DNA from: Ramlibacter agri
GTDB taxonomy: Bacteria; Pseudomonadota; Gammaproteobacteria; Burkholderiales; Burkholderiaceae_C
NCBI RefSeq assembly: GCF_012927085.1
Contig: NZ_JABBFX010000001.1
Coordinates: 744,001 to 808,000 of the forward strand
DNA: 64,000 nt
Direction of reading: 5' to 3'
In this document: piece by piece, positions 24,363-32,865 of the stretch
Position numbering within the stretch: position 1 is the stretch's first letter
Layout: each line of letters opens with the position of its first letter
Position numbers and translations under genes: made by a program
Notes under the pieces: model-generated
The model's database searches: none
What the model was told of the DNA's origin: nothing
The model's input: only the letters and a program-made list of their open reading frames with translations

Positions 24363-26351
24363 ATGCAAACACGTTTTCCCCATCTCTTCCAGCCGCTCCA
24401 GATCGGCAAGCTGCGCCTGAAGAACCGCATCGCCATGGCGCCCATGGGCTTCCCGGCGCTCAGCGACGAGACCGGCCTGCCCACCCAGCGCTACATCGAC
24501 TACTTCACCGAGCGCGCCCGCGGCGGCGCCGGCCTGCTGATCACCGGCATGTTGAAGGTGGAGGAGAGCATCGAGTACACGACGCGGCGCCGCGGCCCGA
24601 TCCGCAAGGAGTTCATCCGTCCCTTCGCCGACCTGACGGAAGCCGTGCATGCGCTGGGCGCGAAGATCTTCGTGCAGGTGTCGGCCGGCTTCGGCTACCA
24701 GGTGCGCGCGGGCAGCACGCGCGGCGCGCCGGTGGCGCCCTCGGCCATCCCCAGCTTCGGCGACCGCAAGCTGAATTGCCGCGCGCTGACGACGCAGGAA
24801 GTGGAGCAACTGGTGCGCAATTTCGGCGACGCCGCCGAGATCCTCGCCAGCGCCGGCGTCGACGGCGTGGAGGTGCACGGCCATGCCGGCTTCCTCATTG
24901 ACCAGTTCACGACGGCGCTGTGGAACAAGCGGGACGACAAGTACGGCGGCGACCTGCGCGGCCGCATGCAGTTCCCGATCGAGATCCTGCGCGAGATCAA
25001 GAAGCGCATGGGCGAGCATTTCCCGGTGCAGTACCGCTACGGCCTCAAGCACTACATGAAGTCGCTGGACGTAGCGGGCCTGCCGGGCGAGCAATTCGTC
25101 GAGATCGGGCGCGACATCCCCGAGGGCCTGGAGATGGCGCGCATCCTGGAAGGCGAGGGCTACGACGCGCTGGCCGTGGACGCGGGCTCGCTCACCGGCC
25201 ACTACTGGGCGCATCCGCCCATGTACCAGAAGCACGGCTGCCTGATGCACCTGGCGGCCCTGACCAAGGAAGCCGTGAAGATCCCGGTGGTCGCGGTCGG
25301 CCGCCTGGACGTGCCCGAGCTCGCCGAGCAGGTGCTGGCCAATGGCGAAGCCGACGTCGTCTCGCTGGCGCGGGGCCTGCTGGCCGACCCGCAGTGGCCC
25401 AACAAGGTGCGCGAAGGCAAGGTCGAGGACATCCGTCCCTGCATCGGCTGCCACCAGGCCTGCAGCGAGGCGATCCACGGGCGCGAGATCAACTCCTGCA
25501 CCGTCAACCCGGCGGCGGGCCGCGAAAGCACGCACACGCTGAAGCCGGCGGAAACGCGCCGGCGCATCCTGGTGGCCGGCGGCGGCGTTGCCGGCATGGA
25601 GGCCGCGCGCGTCACGGCCAGCCGCGGCCACGAGGTGGTCCTGTACGAGCGCAGCTCGCGCCTGGGCGGCCACCTGCTGGAAGCCGCCGTGCCCGAGGAG
25701 AAGAAGGACCTGGAGCGGCTCAACACCTGGTACCAGCGGCAGCTGGACGAACTGGGCGTGCAGGTGAAGCTGCAGGCCGAGGTGACGCCGGATGTCGTCG
25801 AGAGCGAGCAACCCGAGGTGGTGGTCGTCGCCACCGGCTCGCGCGACGTCATCCCGTCCGTGCCCGGCATCCGCGGCGCGCAGGTGATGACCAGCACCGA
25901 GGTCCTGCTGGGCCTGCGCAGTGCGGGCCAGTCCGTCGCGGTGGTCGGCGGCGGCGAGAACGGCTGCGAGGTGGCCCTGTGGCTCGCGCAGCAGGGCCGC
26001 AACGTCACGCTGGTGGAGATGCAGGCGAAACTGATCGCGATTCCGGTGGCGCGTTCCAACCGCAACATGCTGATCGACTCGCTGGCGCTGCACAACGTGG
26101 AAGTGCTCACCAGCACCGCCTTGCGCGAAGTAGTGGATGGCGCTGTGCTGGTGGCGGCGCGCGAGGGCGAGCCGCGCCGCATCGCCTGCGATTCGGTGGT
26201 GCTGGCCGTGGGCATGCGGGCCGAGGACCAGCTGTACGAAAGCCTGCTCGGAAGCTACCCGGGCCTGGTGTACGGCATCGGCGACAGCCAGGGGCCGCAC
26301 AACATCATGAAGGCGGTGTGGGATGCCTACGAGGTGGGCCGCACGGTCTGA
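24363..26351 (+). CDS. NADH:flavin oxidoreductase with Fe-S cluster, BaiCD/2,4-dienoyl-CoA reductase-like (OYE3)
   Basis: Flavoenzyme of 662 residues, the same length as OYE1 and alike throughout (RFPHLFQPLQIGKLRLKNRI against the matching OYE1 start). The FMN barrel has HGHAGFLIDQF and KYGGDLRGR; Fe-S ligands are Cys360, 363, 367 and 379; Rossmann motifs are VAGGGVAGMEAA and VVGGGENGCEVA. OYE1 and OYE3 are evidently a duplication that carried the promoter element along. It should reduce or oxidise a C=C bond conjugated to a carbonyl using NAD(P)H. No good Shine-Dalgarno is seen and the predicted leader is very short. Confidence 0.92.
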   Translation: MQTRFPHLFQPLQIGKLRLKNRIAMAPMGFPALSDETGLPTQRYIDYFTERARGGAGLLITGMLKVEESIEYTTRRRGPIRKEFIRPFADLTEAVHALGAKIFVQVSAGFGYQVRAGSTRGAPVAPSAIPSFGDRKLNCRALTTQEVEQLVRNFGDAAEILASAGVDGVEVHGHAGFLIDQFTTALWNKRDDKYGGDLRGRMQFPIEILREIKKRMGEHFPVQYRYGLKHYMKSLDVAGLPGEQFVEIGRDIPEGLEMARILEGEGYDALAVDAGSLTGHYWAHPPMYQKHGCLMHLAALTKEAVKIPVVAVGRLDVPELAEQVLANGEADVVSLARGLLADPQWPNKVREGKVEDIRPCIGCHQACSEAIHGREINSCTVNPAAGRESTHTLKPAETRRRILVAGGGVAGMEAARVTASRGHEVVLYERSSRLGGHLLEAAVPEEKKDLERLNTWYQRQLDELGVQVKLQAEVTPDVVESEQPEVVVVATGSRDVIPSVPGIRGAQVMTSTEVLLGLRSAGQSVAVVGGGENGCEVALWLAQQGRNVTLVEMQAKLIAIPVARSNRNMLIDSLALHNVEVLTSTALREVVDGAVLVAAREGEPRRIACDSVVLAVGMRAEDQLYESLLGSYPGLVYGIGDSQGPHNIMKAVWDAYEVGRTV

Positions 26352-26376
26352 GCGAACGAGAACAGGAGACAAAGCC

Positions 26377-27366
26377 ATGAACAAGACGCGTCGCACCCTG
26401 CTGCAGGCCGCCGGCTGGGGCAGCCTTTCCGCCCTGGCCGCCCCTGGCCTGGCCTGGGCGCAGGACTATCCCAGGCAGGCCATCACCCTGAACGTGGGCT
26501 ACGGCCCCGGCGACAACATGGACCTGATGGCCCGCATGCTCGCCACCAAGGTGGAGAAGATGCTGGGCCAGCCCGTGGTGGTGATGAACAAGCCTGGCGC
26601 CGCCGGCGCCGTGGCGCTGGTGAGCCTGGCCAAGGAAAAGCCGGACGGCTATCAGCTGGCCGCGGTGCTGGACACGGCGCTCGCGCGCCTGCCGCTGCTG
26701 CGCAAGCTCAGTTATTCGCTGGAAGACTTCACGCCGGTCATGCAGTACGCCTCGGGTGCGACCGGCGTCGTCGTGAAGGCGGACTCGCCCTGGAAGACGC
26801 TGCCCGAGCTGATCGCCTACGCCAAGGCCAACCCCGGCAAGGTGAGCTACACGACCACCGGGCCGGGCACGACGATGCACGTGGCTTTCCAGTTCATCGA
26901 GAAGCAGGCCGGCATCGAGTGGACGCACGTGCCGTATCCCGCGGCCATGCAAGGCCTGGCGGCGGTGCTGGGCGGCCACGTCACCGCCAACGTGGCCGCG
27001 CCGCAGTGGGCCAACGACGTCAAGAACGGCAACCTGCGCCTGCTGGCCGTGCTGAGCGAGAAGCGCATGAGCGGCTTCCCCGAGGTGCCCACCCTGAAGG
27101 AACTGGGCTACGACTTCGCCGCCGATTCCGGCAGCGACATCGTGGCGCCCAAGGGCATGCCGCCGGCCATCGTCAAGAGGCTGGCCGACGCCTTCTCCAA
27201 GGCCGCCCAGGACCCCGAATACGTCAAGCTGGTGCACCAACTGCAGCTGGAAACCAACTACCGCGACAGCGAGGACCTGAAGCGCTACCTGGAAGGGACG
27301 AAGAAGGGTTTTGCCAAGCTGATCGTGGACATGAAGATCCCGACGGATTTCGACAGCGCGAAATGA
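26377..27366 (+). CDS. Bug/TctC-family periplasmic solute-binding protein
   Basis: Periplasmic binding protein of 329 residues of the tripartite tricarboxylate transporter receptor family, abundant in Bordetella and Comamonadaceae. The signal peptide NKTRRTLLQAAGWGSLSALA has a twin-arginine look and cleaves near AWAQ. Mature landmarks are YPRQAITLNVGYGPGDNMD, VVVMNKPGAAGAV, the TTTGPGTTMHVAFQ ligand loop and the late FPEVPTLKELG. No TctA/TctB membrane genes are present, so it is an orphan receptor. The start at 26377 is favoured by CAGGAGAC; an in-frame ATG 54 nt upstream lies inside OYE3. It probably senses or binds the same compound as the OYE operon. Confidence 0.9.
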   Translation: MNKTRRTLLQAAGWGSLSALAAPGLAWAQDYPRQAITLNVGYGPGDNMDLMARMLATKVEKMLGQPVVVMNKPGAAGAVALVSLAKEKPDGYQLAAVLDTALARLPLLRKLSYSLEDFTPVMQYASGATGVVVKADSPWKTLPELIAYAKANPGKVSYTTTGPGTTMHVAFQFIEKQAGIEWTHVPYPAAMQGLAAVLGGHVTANVAAPQWANDVKNGNLRLLAVLSEKRMSGFPEVPTLKELGYDFAADSGSDIVAPKGMPPAIVKRLADAFSKAAQDPEYVKLVHQLQLETNYRDSEDLKRYLEGTKKGFAKLIVDMKIPTDFDSAK

Positions 27367-27376
27367 GGAAGAAGGA

Positions 27377-29152
27377 ATGAGCAGGATGAAGGGCGGCGAA
27401 CTGATCGCCGACTACCTGGTGCAGGAAGAGGTGCCGTACATCTTCGGCATCTGCGGGCACGGCAACGTGGGCATACTCGACGCGCTGTACGACCGGCGCG
27501 ACAAGATCCAGCTGGTGTCGCCGCGCCATGAGCAGTGCGCCGGCCACATGGCCGACGCCTATTTCCGCGTCAAGCACAAGCCGGTGGCGACGCTGACTTC
27601 CACGGGCCCGGGCTCGGCCAACATGGTGATGTCGCTGGCCACCGCGCTGTCGGACTCGTCGGCCTTCATGGCCATCACCTCCAACGTGCCGACCTCGCAG
27701 CACAACCGCGCGCCCTTCCAGGAGCTGTACAAGCACAACCAGGCGGACTTCGCGCAGGTGATGCGGCCGGTCGTTAAGCGCGCCTTCCAGCCCAGCCGCG
27801 TCGACATGCTGCCGCTGGCGCTGCGCCAGGCCATGGACACGATGGTCACCGGCCGGCCGGGACCGGTGAACCTGGACATCCCGTACAACGTGTACCAGGA
27901 GGAAGACGAGGTCGAACTGCCCGCGCGCTCGAACCTGCACCGCGCGCACCGGCCCGGCGCGAGCGAGCAGGACGTGCAGGCCGTCGTCGAGCTGCTGGCC
28001 GCCGCTCACCAGCCGGTGCTGTTCATCGGCCACGGCGCCACCTTGTCGGAAGCCGGCGCGGAGATCACCGAGCTGGCCGAGCGCTTCGGCATCCCGGTGA
28101 TCACTTCGCCCAACGGCATGGGCTGCATCCGCGGCGACCACCCGCTGGCGCTGGGCTTCATCGGCCGCAACGGCGCCTATCCCGCCAACGAGGCGGGGCG
28201 GCGCGCCGACCTGGTGCTGACGCTGGGCACGCGCTTCGACGACCGCAGCGCTTCAAGCTGGCACACCGGCTATTCGTGGAACTTCCCGAAGACGAAGCTG
28301 GTGCACGTGGACATCGACCCGCAGGAGCTGGGTCGCAACTATGCGCCGGACCTGGGCGTCATCGCCGACGTCCAGGTGTTCACGCGGCAATTGCTGAACG
28401 AGCTGGCGAAGCGTGAACTGAGCGACGCGCGTTTTGCGCCGTGGCGCGAGCAGGTGCAGTGCTGGCAGCGCGAGTGGGAGGCCTTCGTGCGGCCGCACTT
28501 CGAAGACTCCACCAGCCCGCTGCGGCCCGAGTTCGTCGTGGGCACCCTGCAGAAGATCCTGCCGGACGACGTGATCCTCTCGCTGGATTCCGGCGTGCAC
28601 CACAACTGGTTCATGCAGTTCTGGCAGTCGAAGCGGCCCCAGAGCATGTTGAACAGCTGGGGCTATTCCAGCATGGGCTTCGGCGTCTGCGGCGTCATGG
28701 GCGCGCAGCTGGCCGCGCCCGACCGGCCTTGCGTGGCAGTTGTCGGTGACGGCGGTTTCACGATGGCACCCTACGTTCTCTGCACCGCTGTCGAATACAA
28801 CCTGCCGGTGGTCTGGATCGTCTGGAACAACTTTGCCTGGGGCGCCATCCGCGACCTGCAGTACGGCTTGTTCGACGGCCGCGAGATCGGCACGGCCTTC
28901 TACAAGGGCCAGAGCGGCGAGCGCTACAACCCGGACTTCGCGGCCTGGGCGCGCGCGGCCGGCGCCGACGGCATGACCGTCAAGCGCCCGCAGGAGCTGG
29001 CCGCCGCCGTGCAGCAGGCGCTGAAGAATCGCCGCCCCTGCGTGATCGACGTGCACGTGGACGCCGAGGTGCGCCCGCCTTCCACCGGCACCTGGCAGCT
29101 GCCGCCCATCCCCTACAAGGAGCCGGCGTTCGGCAAGCCTTGGATCGCCTGA
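27377..29152 (+). CDS. Thiamine-diphosphate-dependent enzyme, acetolactate-synthase-like large subunit
   Basis: ThDP enzyme of 591 residues with the three AHAS-type domains. The N-terminal PYR domain holds the activating Glu in SPRHEQCAGHMADAYFR and the FQE motif of carboligases. The central domain has TLGTRFDDR. The C-terminal PP domain has the ThDP/Mg motif from VVGDGGFTMA to VWNN. No regulatory small subunit follows, and it sits in a catabolic operon, so branched-chain amino acid synthesis is unlikely. It more likely cleaves or forms a C-C bond next to a ketone in the degraded compound, as cyclohexanedione hydrolase or oxalyl/2-hydroxyacyl lyases do. It lies 10 nt after the Bug gene behind GAAGGA. 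Family is certain, reaction open. Confidence 0.85.
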   Translation: MSRMKGGELIADYLVQEEVPYIFGICGHGNVGILDALYDRRDKIQLVSPRHEQCAGHMADAYFRVKHKPVATLTSTGPGSANMVMSLATALSDSSAFMAITSNVPTSQHNRAPFQELYKHNQADFAQVMRPVVKRAFQPSRVDMLPLALRQAMDTMVTGRPGPVNLDIPYNVYQEEDEVELPARSNLHRAHRPGASEQDVQAVVELLAAAHQPVLFIGHGATLSEAGAEITELAERFGIPVITSPNGMGCIRGDHPLALGFIGRNGAYPANEAGRRADLVLTLGTRFDDRSASSWHTGYSWNFPKTKLVHVDIDPQELGRNYAPDLGVIADVQVFTRQLLNELAKRELSDARFAPWREQVQCWQREWEAFVRPHFEDSTSPLRPEFVVGTLQKILPDDVILSLDSGVHHNWFMQFWQSKRPQSMLNSWGYSSMGFGVCGVMGAQLAAPDRPCVAVVGDGGFTMAPYVLCTAVEYNLPVVWIVWNNFAWGAIRDLQYGLFDGREIGTAFYKGQSGERYNPDFAAWARAAGADGMTVKRPQELAAAVQQALKNRRPCVIDVHVDAEVRPPSTGTWQLPPIPYKEPAFGKPWIA

Positions 29153-29181
29153 TTTCCACTTCTTCCTTCCAGAGAGATTCC

Positions 29182-29904
29182 ATGACCCGAAAGATCGCCC
29201 TCGTCGTCGGCGGCTCCCGCGGCATCGGTGCCGCCAGCGTGCAGGCGCTTGCCGCCGCGGGCTTCGACGTCGCCTATACCTACGTGAACCGCGAAGCCCC
29301 GGAGCCGCACGAGCAGGCCGGCGCGCGCGTGCGCGGCTACCGCCTGGACGTCGGCGATGCCGAAGCCGTGCAGCGGGTCTTCGCTGACGTCGCGCATGAC
29401 TTCGGCGCCGCGCCGCACTGTGTGGTGGCCAGCGCCGGCATCAACGTGCCCCCGGGGCCCCTGGCGAGCTTCCCCGCCGCCCGCTTCCGCGAGCTGGTGG
29501 AGGTGAACATCGTCGGCGCCTTCAACGTGCTGGCCGAGGCCGCGCGCCAGGTGCAGGACGGCGGCACCATCATTGGGCTGACCACCTCGATGATCCGCCA
29601 CGCGGTGCCTGGCGGCGGCCCTTACACCGCCTCGAAGGCGGCGGTGGAGTCGCTGCTGCGCTCGCTGGCCAAGGAACTGGCCGGCCGCAAGGTGCGCGTC
29701 AATGCCGTCGCACCGGGCCCGGTCGATACCGACCTGTTCCGCTCCGGCAAGAACGAGGAGGCGCTGCAGCGCTCGGCCGCAATGAGCCCGCTCAATCGCG
29801 TGGGCCGGCCCGAGGAGATCGGGGAAGTCGTCGCCTTTCTCGCGTCCGACAAGTCCTCCTGGATCACCGGGCAGACGGTGCAGCCGAACGGCGGCCTGGT
29901 CTGA
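29182..29904 (+). CDS. Short-chain dehydrogenase/reductase (SDR)
   Basis: Classical SDR of 240 residues, cytoplasmic, NAD(P)-dependent. The cofactor motif is GGSRGIG near residues 10-16, and the NAG-like motif is SAGIN near 91. The catalytic region has Ser in LTTSM and the YTASK pair (Tyr and Lys) near residue 153. APGPVDTDL and the C-terminal GQTVQPNGGLV are typical of FabG-like members. Start at 29182 with AGAGAG upstream; an earlier in-frame ATG lies in the TPP gene end. Last gene of the OYE3 operon, probably oxidising or reducing a hydroxyl/keto group of the intermediate. Confidence 0.9.
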   Translation: MTRKIALVVGGSRGIGAASVQALAAAGFDVAYTYVNREAPEPHEQAGARVRGYRLDVGDAEAVQRVFADVAHDFGAAPHCVVASAGINVPPGPLASFPAARFRELVEVNIVGAFNVLAEAARQVQDGGTIIGLTTSMIRHAVPGGGPYTASKAAVESLLRSLAKELAGRKVRVNAVAPGPVDTDLFRSGKNEEALQRSAAMSPLNRVGRPEEIGEVVAFLASDKSSWITGQTVQPNGGLV

Positions 29905-29910
29905 GCGGCT

Positions 29911-30642
29911 TCAGCGCCGCAGCTGCGTGAACGCCGTCAGCTCCCAGCTGCGCATCGCCAGCACCAGCGTGTAGCCGCTGCGCTCCTTCTCCGGCAGGCG
30001 CTGGTCGGCCTGGTGCTGCTGCGCGAAGTCCTGCGCCACGCGCTGCAGGCGATCGAGGAAGGACGGCGCGATGGCGCGGCTGACCGAGCCGTGCACCAGC
30101 AGCAGGCCTTCGGCGTGGTGGTCGAAGCCGCCGTTGAAGTAGTCCAGCACCGCGTGCTCGCGGAAATAGTGCATCACCGGCCCGTGCGGCCGCCACCGGA
30201 AGGTCTTGGCGAGCTTCAGGCGGTAGCGGTTCAGGGGCCGCAGTTCGATGATGCCGATGCGATCAAGTTGCGCGAAGTACTTGATGCACTCCGCCTCGCT
30301 CAGCCTGTATTCCCCGGTGATCTGCTCCAGGGTCCAGCCGCTCAGGACGCAGATGGCGCACAGCAGCAGCTTCTTGTCCGCCACCACCGCCTTCTCCTGC
30401 TCCTGCGTCAGCTCCTTCACCAGCGGCTGCGCATCGGCGACGCGCCGCGCCAGCTCGCCGAAATCGAGCTTCAGCACGCGGCAGATCGCGTCGATGCGGG
30501 ACAGCGCCATGTCGCCCTTGGCGAGCATGCGCTTGACGCTGGATTCGGCCATGCCGAGGCCTTCAGCCAGGTCGGCATACGTCATCTGCGCGGACTTCAG
30601 CTCCTTCTTCAGGGCCAGGACCAGATCGGCGGTGGTGCTCAT
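29911..30642 (-). CDS. XRE-family HTH transcriptional regulator
   Basis: Protein of 243 residues with an N-terminal Cro/C1-type helix-turn-helix (residues 8-65; TYADLAEGLGMAESSVKRML and then SRIDAICRVLKLDFGELA). The remaining 180 residues include a second wHTH-like stretch (LEQITGEYRLSEAECIKYFA) and a C-terminal domain I cannot name. The start at 30642 is used because the HTH begins right after it; the longer open frame upstream has no homologous look. It is divergent from the LplT-PlsC fusion gene and convergent with the SDR gene only 6 nt away. The target is unknown. Confidence 0.82.
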   Translation of the reverse strand: MSTTADLVLALKKELKSAQMTYADLAEGLGMAESSVKRMLAKGDMALSRIDAICRVLKLDFGELARRVADAQPLVKELTQEQEKAVVADKKLLLCAICVLSGWTLEQITGEYRLSEAECIKYFAQLDRIGIIELRPLNRYRLKLAKTFRWRPHGPVMHYFREHAVLDYFNGGFDHHAEGLLLVHGSVSRAIAPSFLDRLQRVAQDFAQQHQADQRLPEKERSGYTLVLAMRSWELTAFTQLRR

Positions 30643-30768
30643 GCAAGTACAGGAATGCGATACCGCGAGGGCAATGGAACGACAATGTAGCCGGAATTCC
30701 GGGACGACCCGCCGCCCGCTTCCGAGACTGCGGCCCTCTCTCACACAACTTCCAATGAAGGAGTCGCC

Positions 30769-30813
30769 ATGAGGATGGCAGGCAGAATGCAAGCCGAGGA
30801 GGAGAAGTCATGA
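30769..30813 (+). CDS. 14-codon leader peptide coupled to the LplT-PlsC fusion gene
   Basis: Short ORF encoding MRMAGRMQAEEEKS. It has an excellent ribosome-binding site, AAGGAG five bases before its ATG. Its TGA overlaps the ATG of the 30810 gene (ATGA), and the GAGGAGGAG inside its 3' half doubles as the Shine-Dalgarno of that gene. This arrangement suggests translational coupling or attenuation control. It may not make a stable peptide. Confidence 0.45.
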   Translation: MRMAGRMQAEEEKS

Positions 30814-32756
30814 GCACCGCCGTCGCCGAAGAAGCGGTACCGCCCGCCACGGGCGAGTCCCATCCGAACCAGTTCGCGCTGCTGCGCCAGCGCCGCTTCG
30901 CGCCATTTTTCTGGACGCAGTTCGCCGGGGCCGCGAACGACAACCTGTTCAAGTTCGCGTTCACGGTGCTGGTCACCTACCAGCTTCAGGTGGCGTGGAT
31001 GCAGCCCGCCGTCGCCGGGCTGGTGATCGGCGCGCTGTTCATCCTGCCCTTCCTGCTGTTCTCCGCCACCAGCGGGCAGCTGGCGGACAAGTACCCGAAG
31101 GACCTCGTCATCCGGCTGGTGAAGTGGCTGGAGATCGCCATCATGCTGCTGGCGGCCTACGGCTTCTTCGGCAGCAACGTGCCGGTGCTGCTGGCCTGCG
31201 TGTTCCTCATGGGCCTGCACTCGACCCTGTTCGGGCCGGTCAAGTACGCCTACCTGCCGCAGCACCTGAACGAGCGCGAGCTCACCGGCGGCAACGGCAT
31301 GGTGGAGATGGGGACCTTCGTCGCCATCCTGCTGGGCGACGTGGCGGGCGGCCTGATCGTCGCGGTCCCGCACGTGGGCGCGCACTGGGTCGGCTTCTGC
31401 TGCATCGCACTGGCGCTGCTGGGGCGGCTTGCCGCGCAATGGGTGCCGCCTTCGCCGGCGACCGACCCGGGCCTGAAGATCAACTGGAACCCGGTCAGCG
31501 AGACCTGGCGCAACCTGAAGCTGGCGCACGGCAACGTGGTCGTGTTCCGCTCGCTGCTGGGCATCAGCTGGATGTGGTTCTTCGGGTCGGTGTTCCTCAC
31601 CCAGTTCCCGGCCTTCGCCAAGGAGGTGCTGCACGGTGACGAACACGTGGCTTCGCTGCTGCTGGTGGTGTTCTCGGTGGGCATCGGCGTCGGTTCGCTG
31701 CTGTGCGAGATCCTGTCGCGGCGGCACGTGGAGATCGGCCTGGTGCCGCTGGGCGCGATCGGCATGACGGTGTTCGCCGTGGACCTGTACTTCGCCTCGC
31801 GCGGACTGCCGCCGCAGAGCGCGGACATGGGGGTGGCCGTCTTCATCTCCACCGGCGCGCACTGGCGCGTGATGGCGGACCTGGCCTTGCTCTCGCTGTT
31901 CGCGGGCCTCTATTCGGTGCCGATGTACGCGCTGATCCAGCTGCGCGCCGAGCCCAGCCACCGGGCGCGCATCATCGCCGCCAACAACATCCTCAACGCG
32001 CTGTTCATGATCGTCAGCGCGCTGCTGGCCGGCGCGCTGCTGGCCGGCGGCGCCACCATCCCGCAGGTGTTCCTGTACACCGGCATCGCCAACGCCATCG
32101 TGGCCGGCTATATCTTCCTGCTGGTGCCGGAATACCTGCTGCGCTTCTTCGCCTGGGTGCTGTCGCACCTGGTCTACCGCTTCCGCGTGCGCGGCGACGA
32201 GCAGATCCCCTCGCAAGGCCCGGCGGTTCTCGTGTGCAACCACGTGAGCTTCGTCGATGCGGTGCTGCTGATGGCGGCCAGCCCGCGGCCGATCTACTTC
32301 GTGATGGACCACCGCATCTTCCAGGTGCCGGTGCTGGGCTGGGTGTTCAAGCTGGCCAAGGCCATCCCGATCGCGCCGCAGAAGGAGGACCCGGCCGTCT
32401 ACGACGCCGCCTTCGAGCGCTCGGCGCAGGTGCTGCGCGACGGCGACATCCTGCTGATCTTCCCCGAGGGCGGCCTCACCCGCGACGGCCAGCTGCAGCC
32501 TTTCAAGGGCGGCGTGATGAAGGTGCTGGAACGCGCGCGGGCCGACGGCCTGGAGCCGCCGGTGGTGCCGATGGCGCTGACGAACCTGTGGGGTTCCTTC
32601 TTCAGCCGCATCGAGGCCAAGGGCGCGATGGCGAAGCCTTTCCGCCGCGGCGCGTTCAACCGCGTGGGCCTGAACGTGGGCGCGCCGGTGCCCGCGAACC
32701 AGGCGCAGCCCGAACTGCTGCAGCAGCGGGTCGGGGCCTTGCTGGCGCAGGGCTGA
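30810..32756 (+). CDS. MFS lysophospholipid transporter fused to PlsC-type acyltransferase (LplT-PlsC)
   Basis: Fusion protein of 648 residues. Residues 20-430 form a twelve-helix MFS transporter resembling LplT (FAGAANDNLFKFAFTVLVTY, LVIRLVKWLE, GPVKYAYLPQ). Residues 440-648 are a glycerophospholipid acyltransferase with the HX4D box NHVSFVDA near 476 and FPEGGLTRDG near 551. It would flip lysophospholipid inward and re-acylate it at the inner membrane. The Aas-type acyl-ACP synthetase domain found in larger fusions is missing. It is preceded by a 14-codon coupled leader ORF. It may be controlled by the divergent XRE regulator. Confidence 0.88.
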   Translation: MSTAVAEEAVPPATGESHPNQFALLRQRRFAPFFWTQFAGAANDNLFKFAFTVLVTYQLQVAWMQPAVAGLVIGALFILPFLLFSATSGQLADKYPKDLVIRLVKWLEIAIMLLAAYGFFGSNVPVLLACVFLMGLHSTLFGPVKYAYLPQHLNERELTGGNGMVEMGTFVAILLGDVAGGLIVAVPHVGAHWVGFCCIALALLGRLAAQWVPPSPATDPGLKINWNPVSETWRNLKLAHGNVVVFRSLLGISWMWFFGSVFLTQFPAFAKEVLHGDEHVASLLLVVFSVGIGVGSLLCEILSRRHVEIGLVPLGAIGMTVFAVDLYFASRGLPPQSADMGVAVFISTGAHWRVMADLALLSLFAGLYSVPMYALIQLRAEPSHRARIIAANNILNALFMIVSALLAGALLAGGATIPQVFLYTGIANAIVAGYIFLLVPEYLLRFFAWVLSHLVYRFRVRGDEQIPSQGPAVLVCNHVSFVDAVLLMAASPRPIYFVMDHRIFQVPVLGWVFKLAKAIPIAPQKEDPAVYDAAFERSAQVLRDGDILLIFPEGGLTRDGQLQPFKGGVMKVLERARADGLEPPVVPMALTNLWGSFFSRIEAKGAMAKPFRRGAFNRVGLNVGAPVPANQAQPELLQQRVGALLAQG

Positions 32757-32865
32757 TCCCGCGCTGTTGGCTGGCGCCCACAGGCGGGCGCTCGCCCGTC
32801 CATGCGGCCGTTGCGCACGGCCGTACTCGTCCGTAGATTGCTCTGATCGTTTGGGGAGATCCAAC

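Noticed and set aside
27377..29152. Calling the TPP enzyme ilvB
   Set aside because: The fold fits, but no ilvN or ilvC follows and the operon is catabolic, so a gene symbol would mislead.
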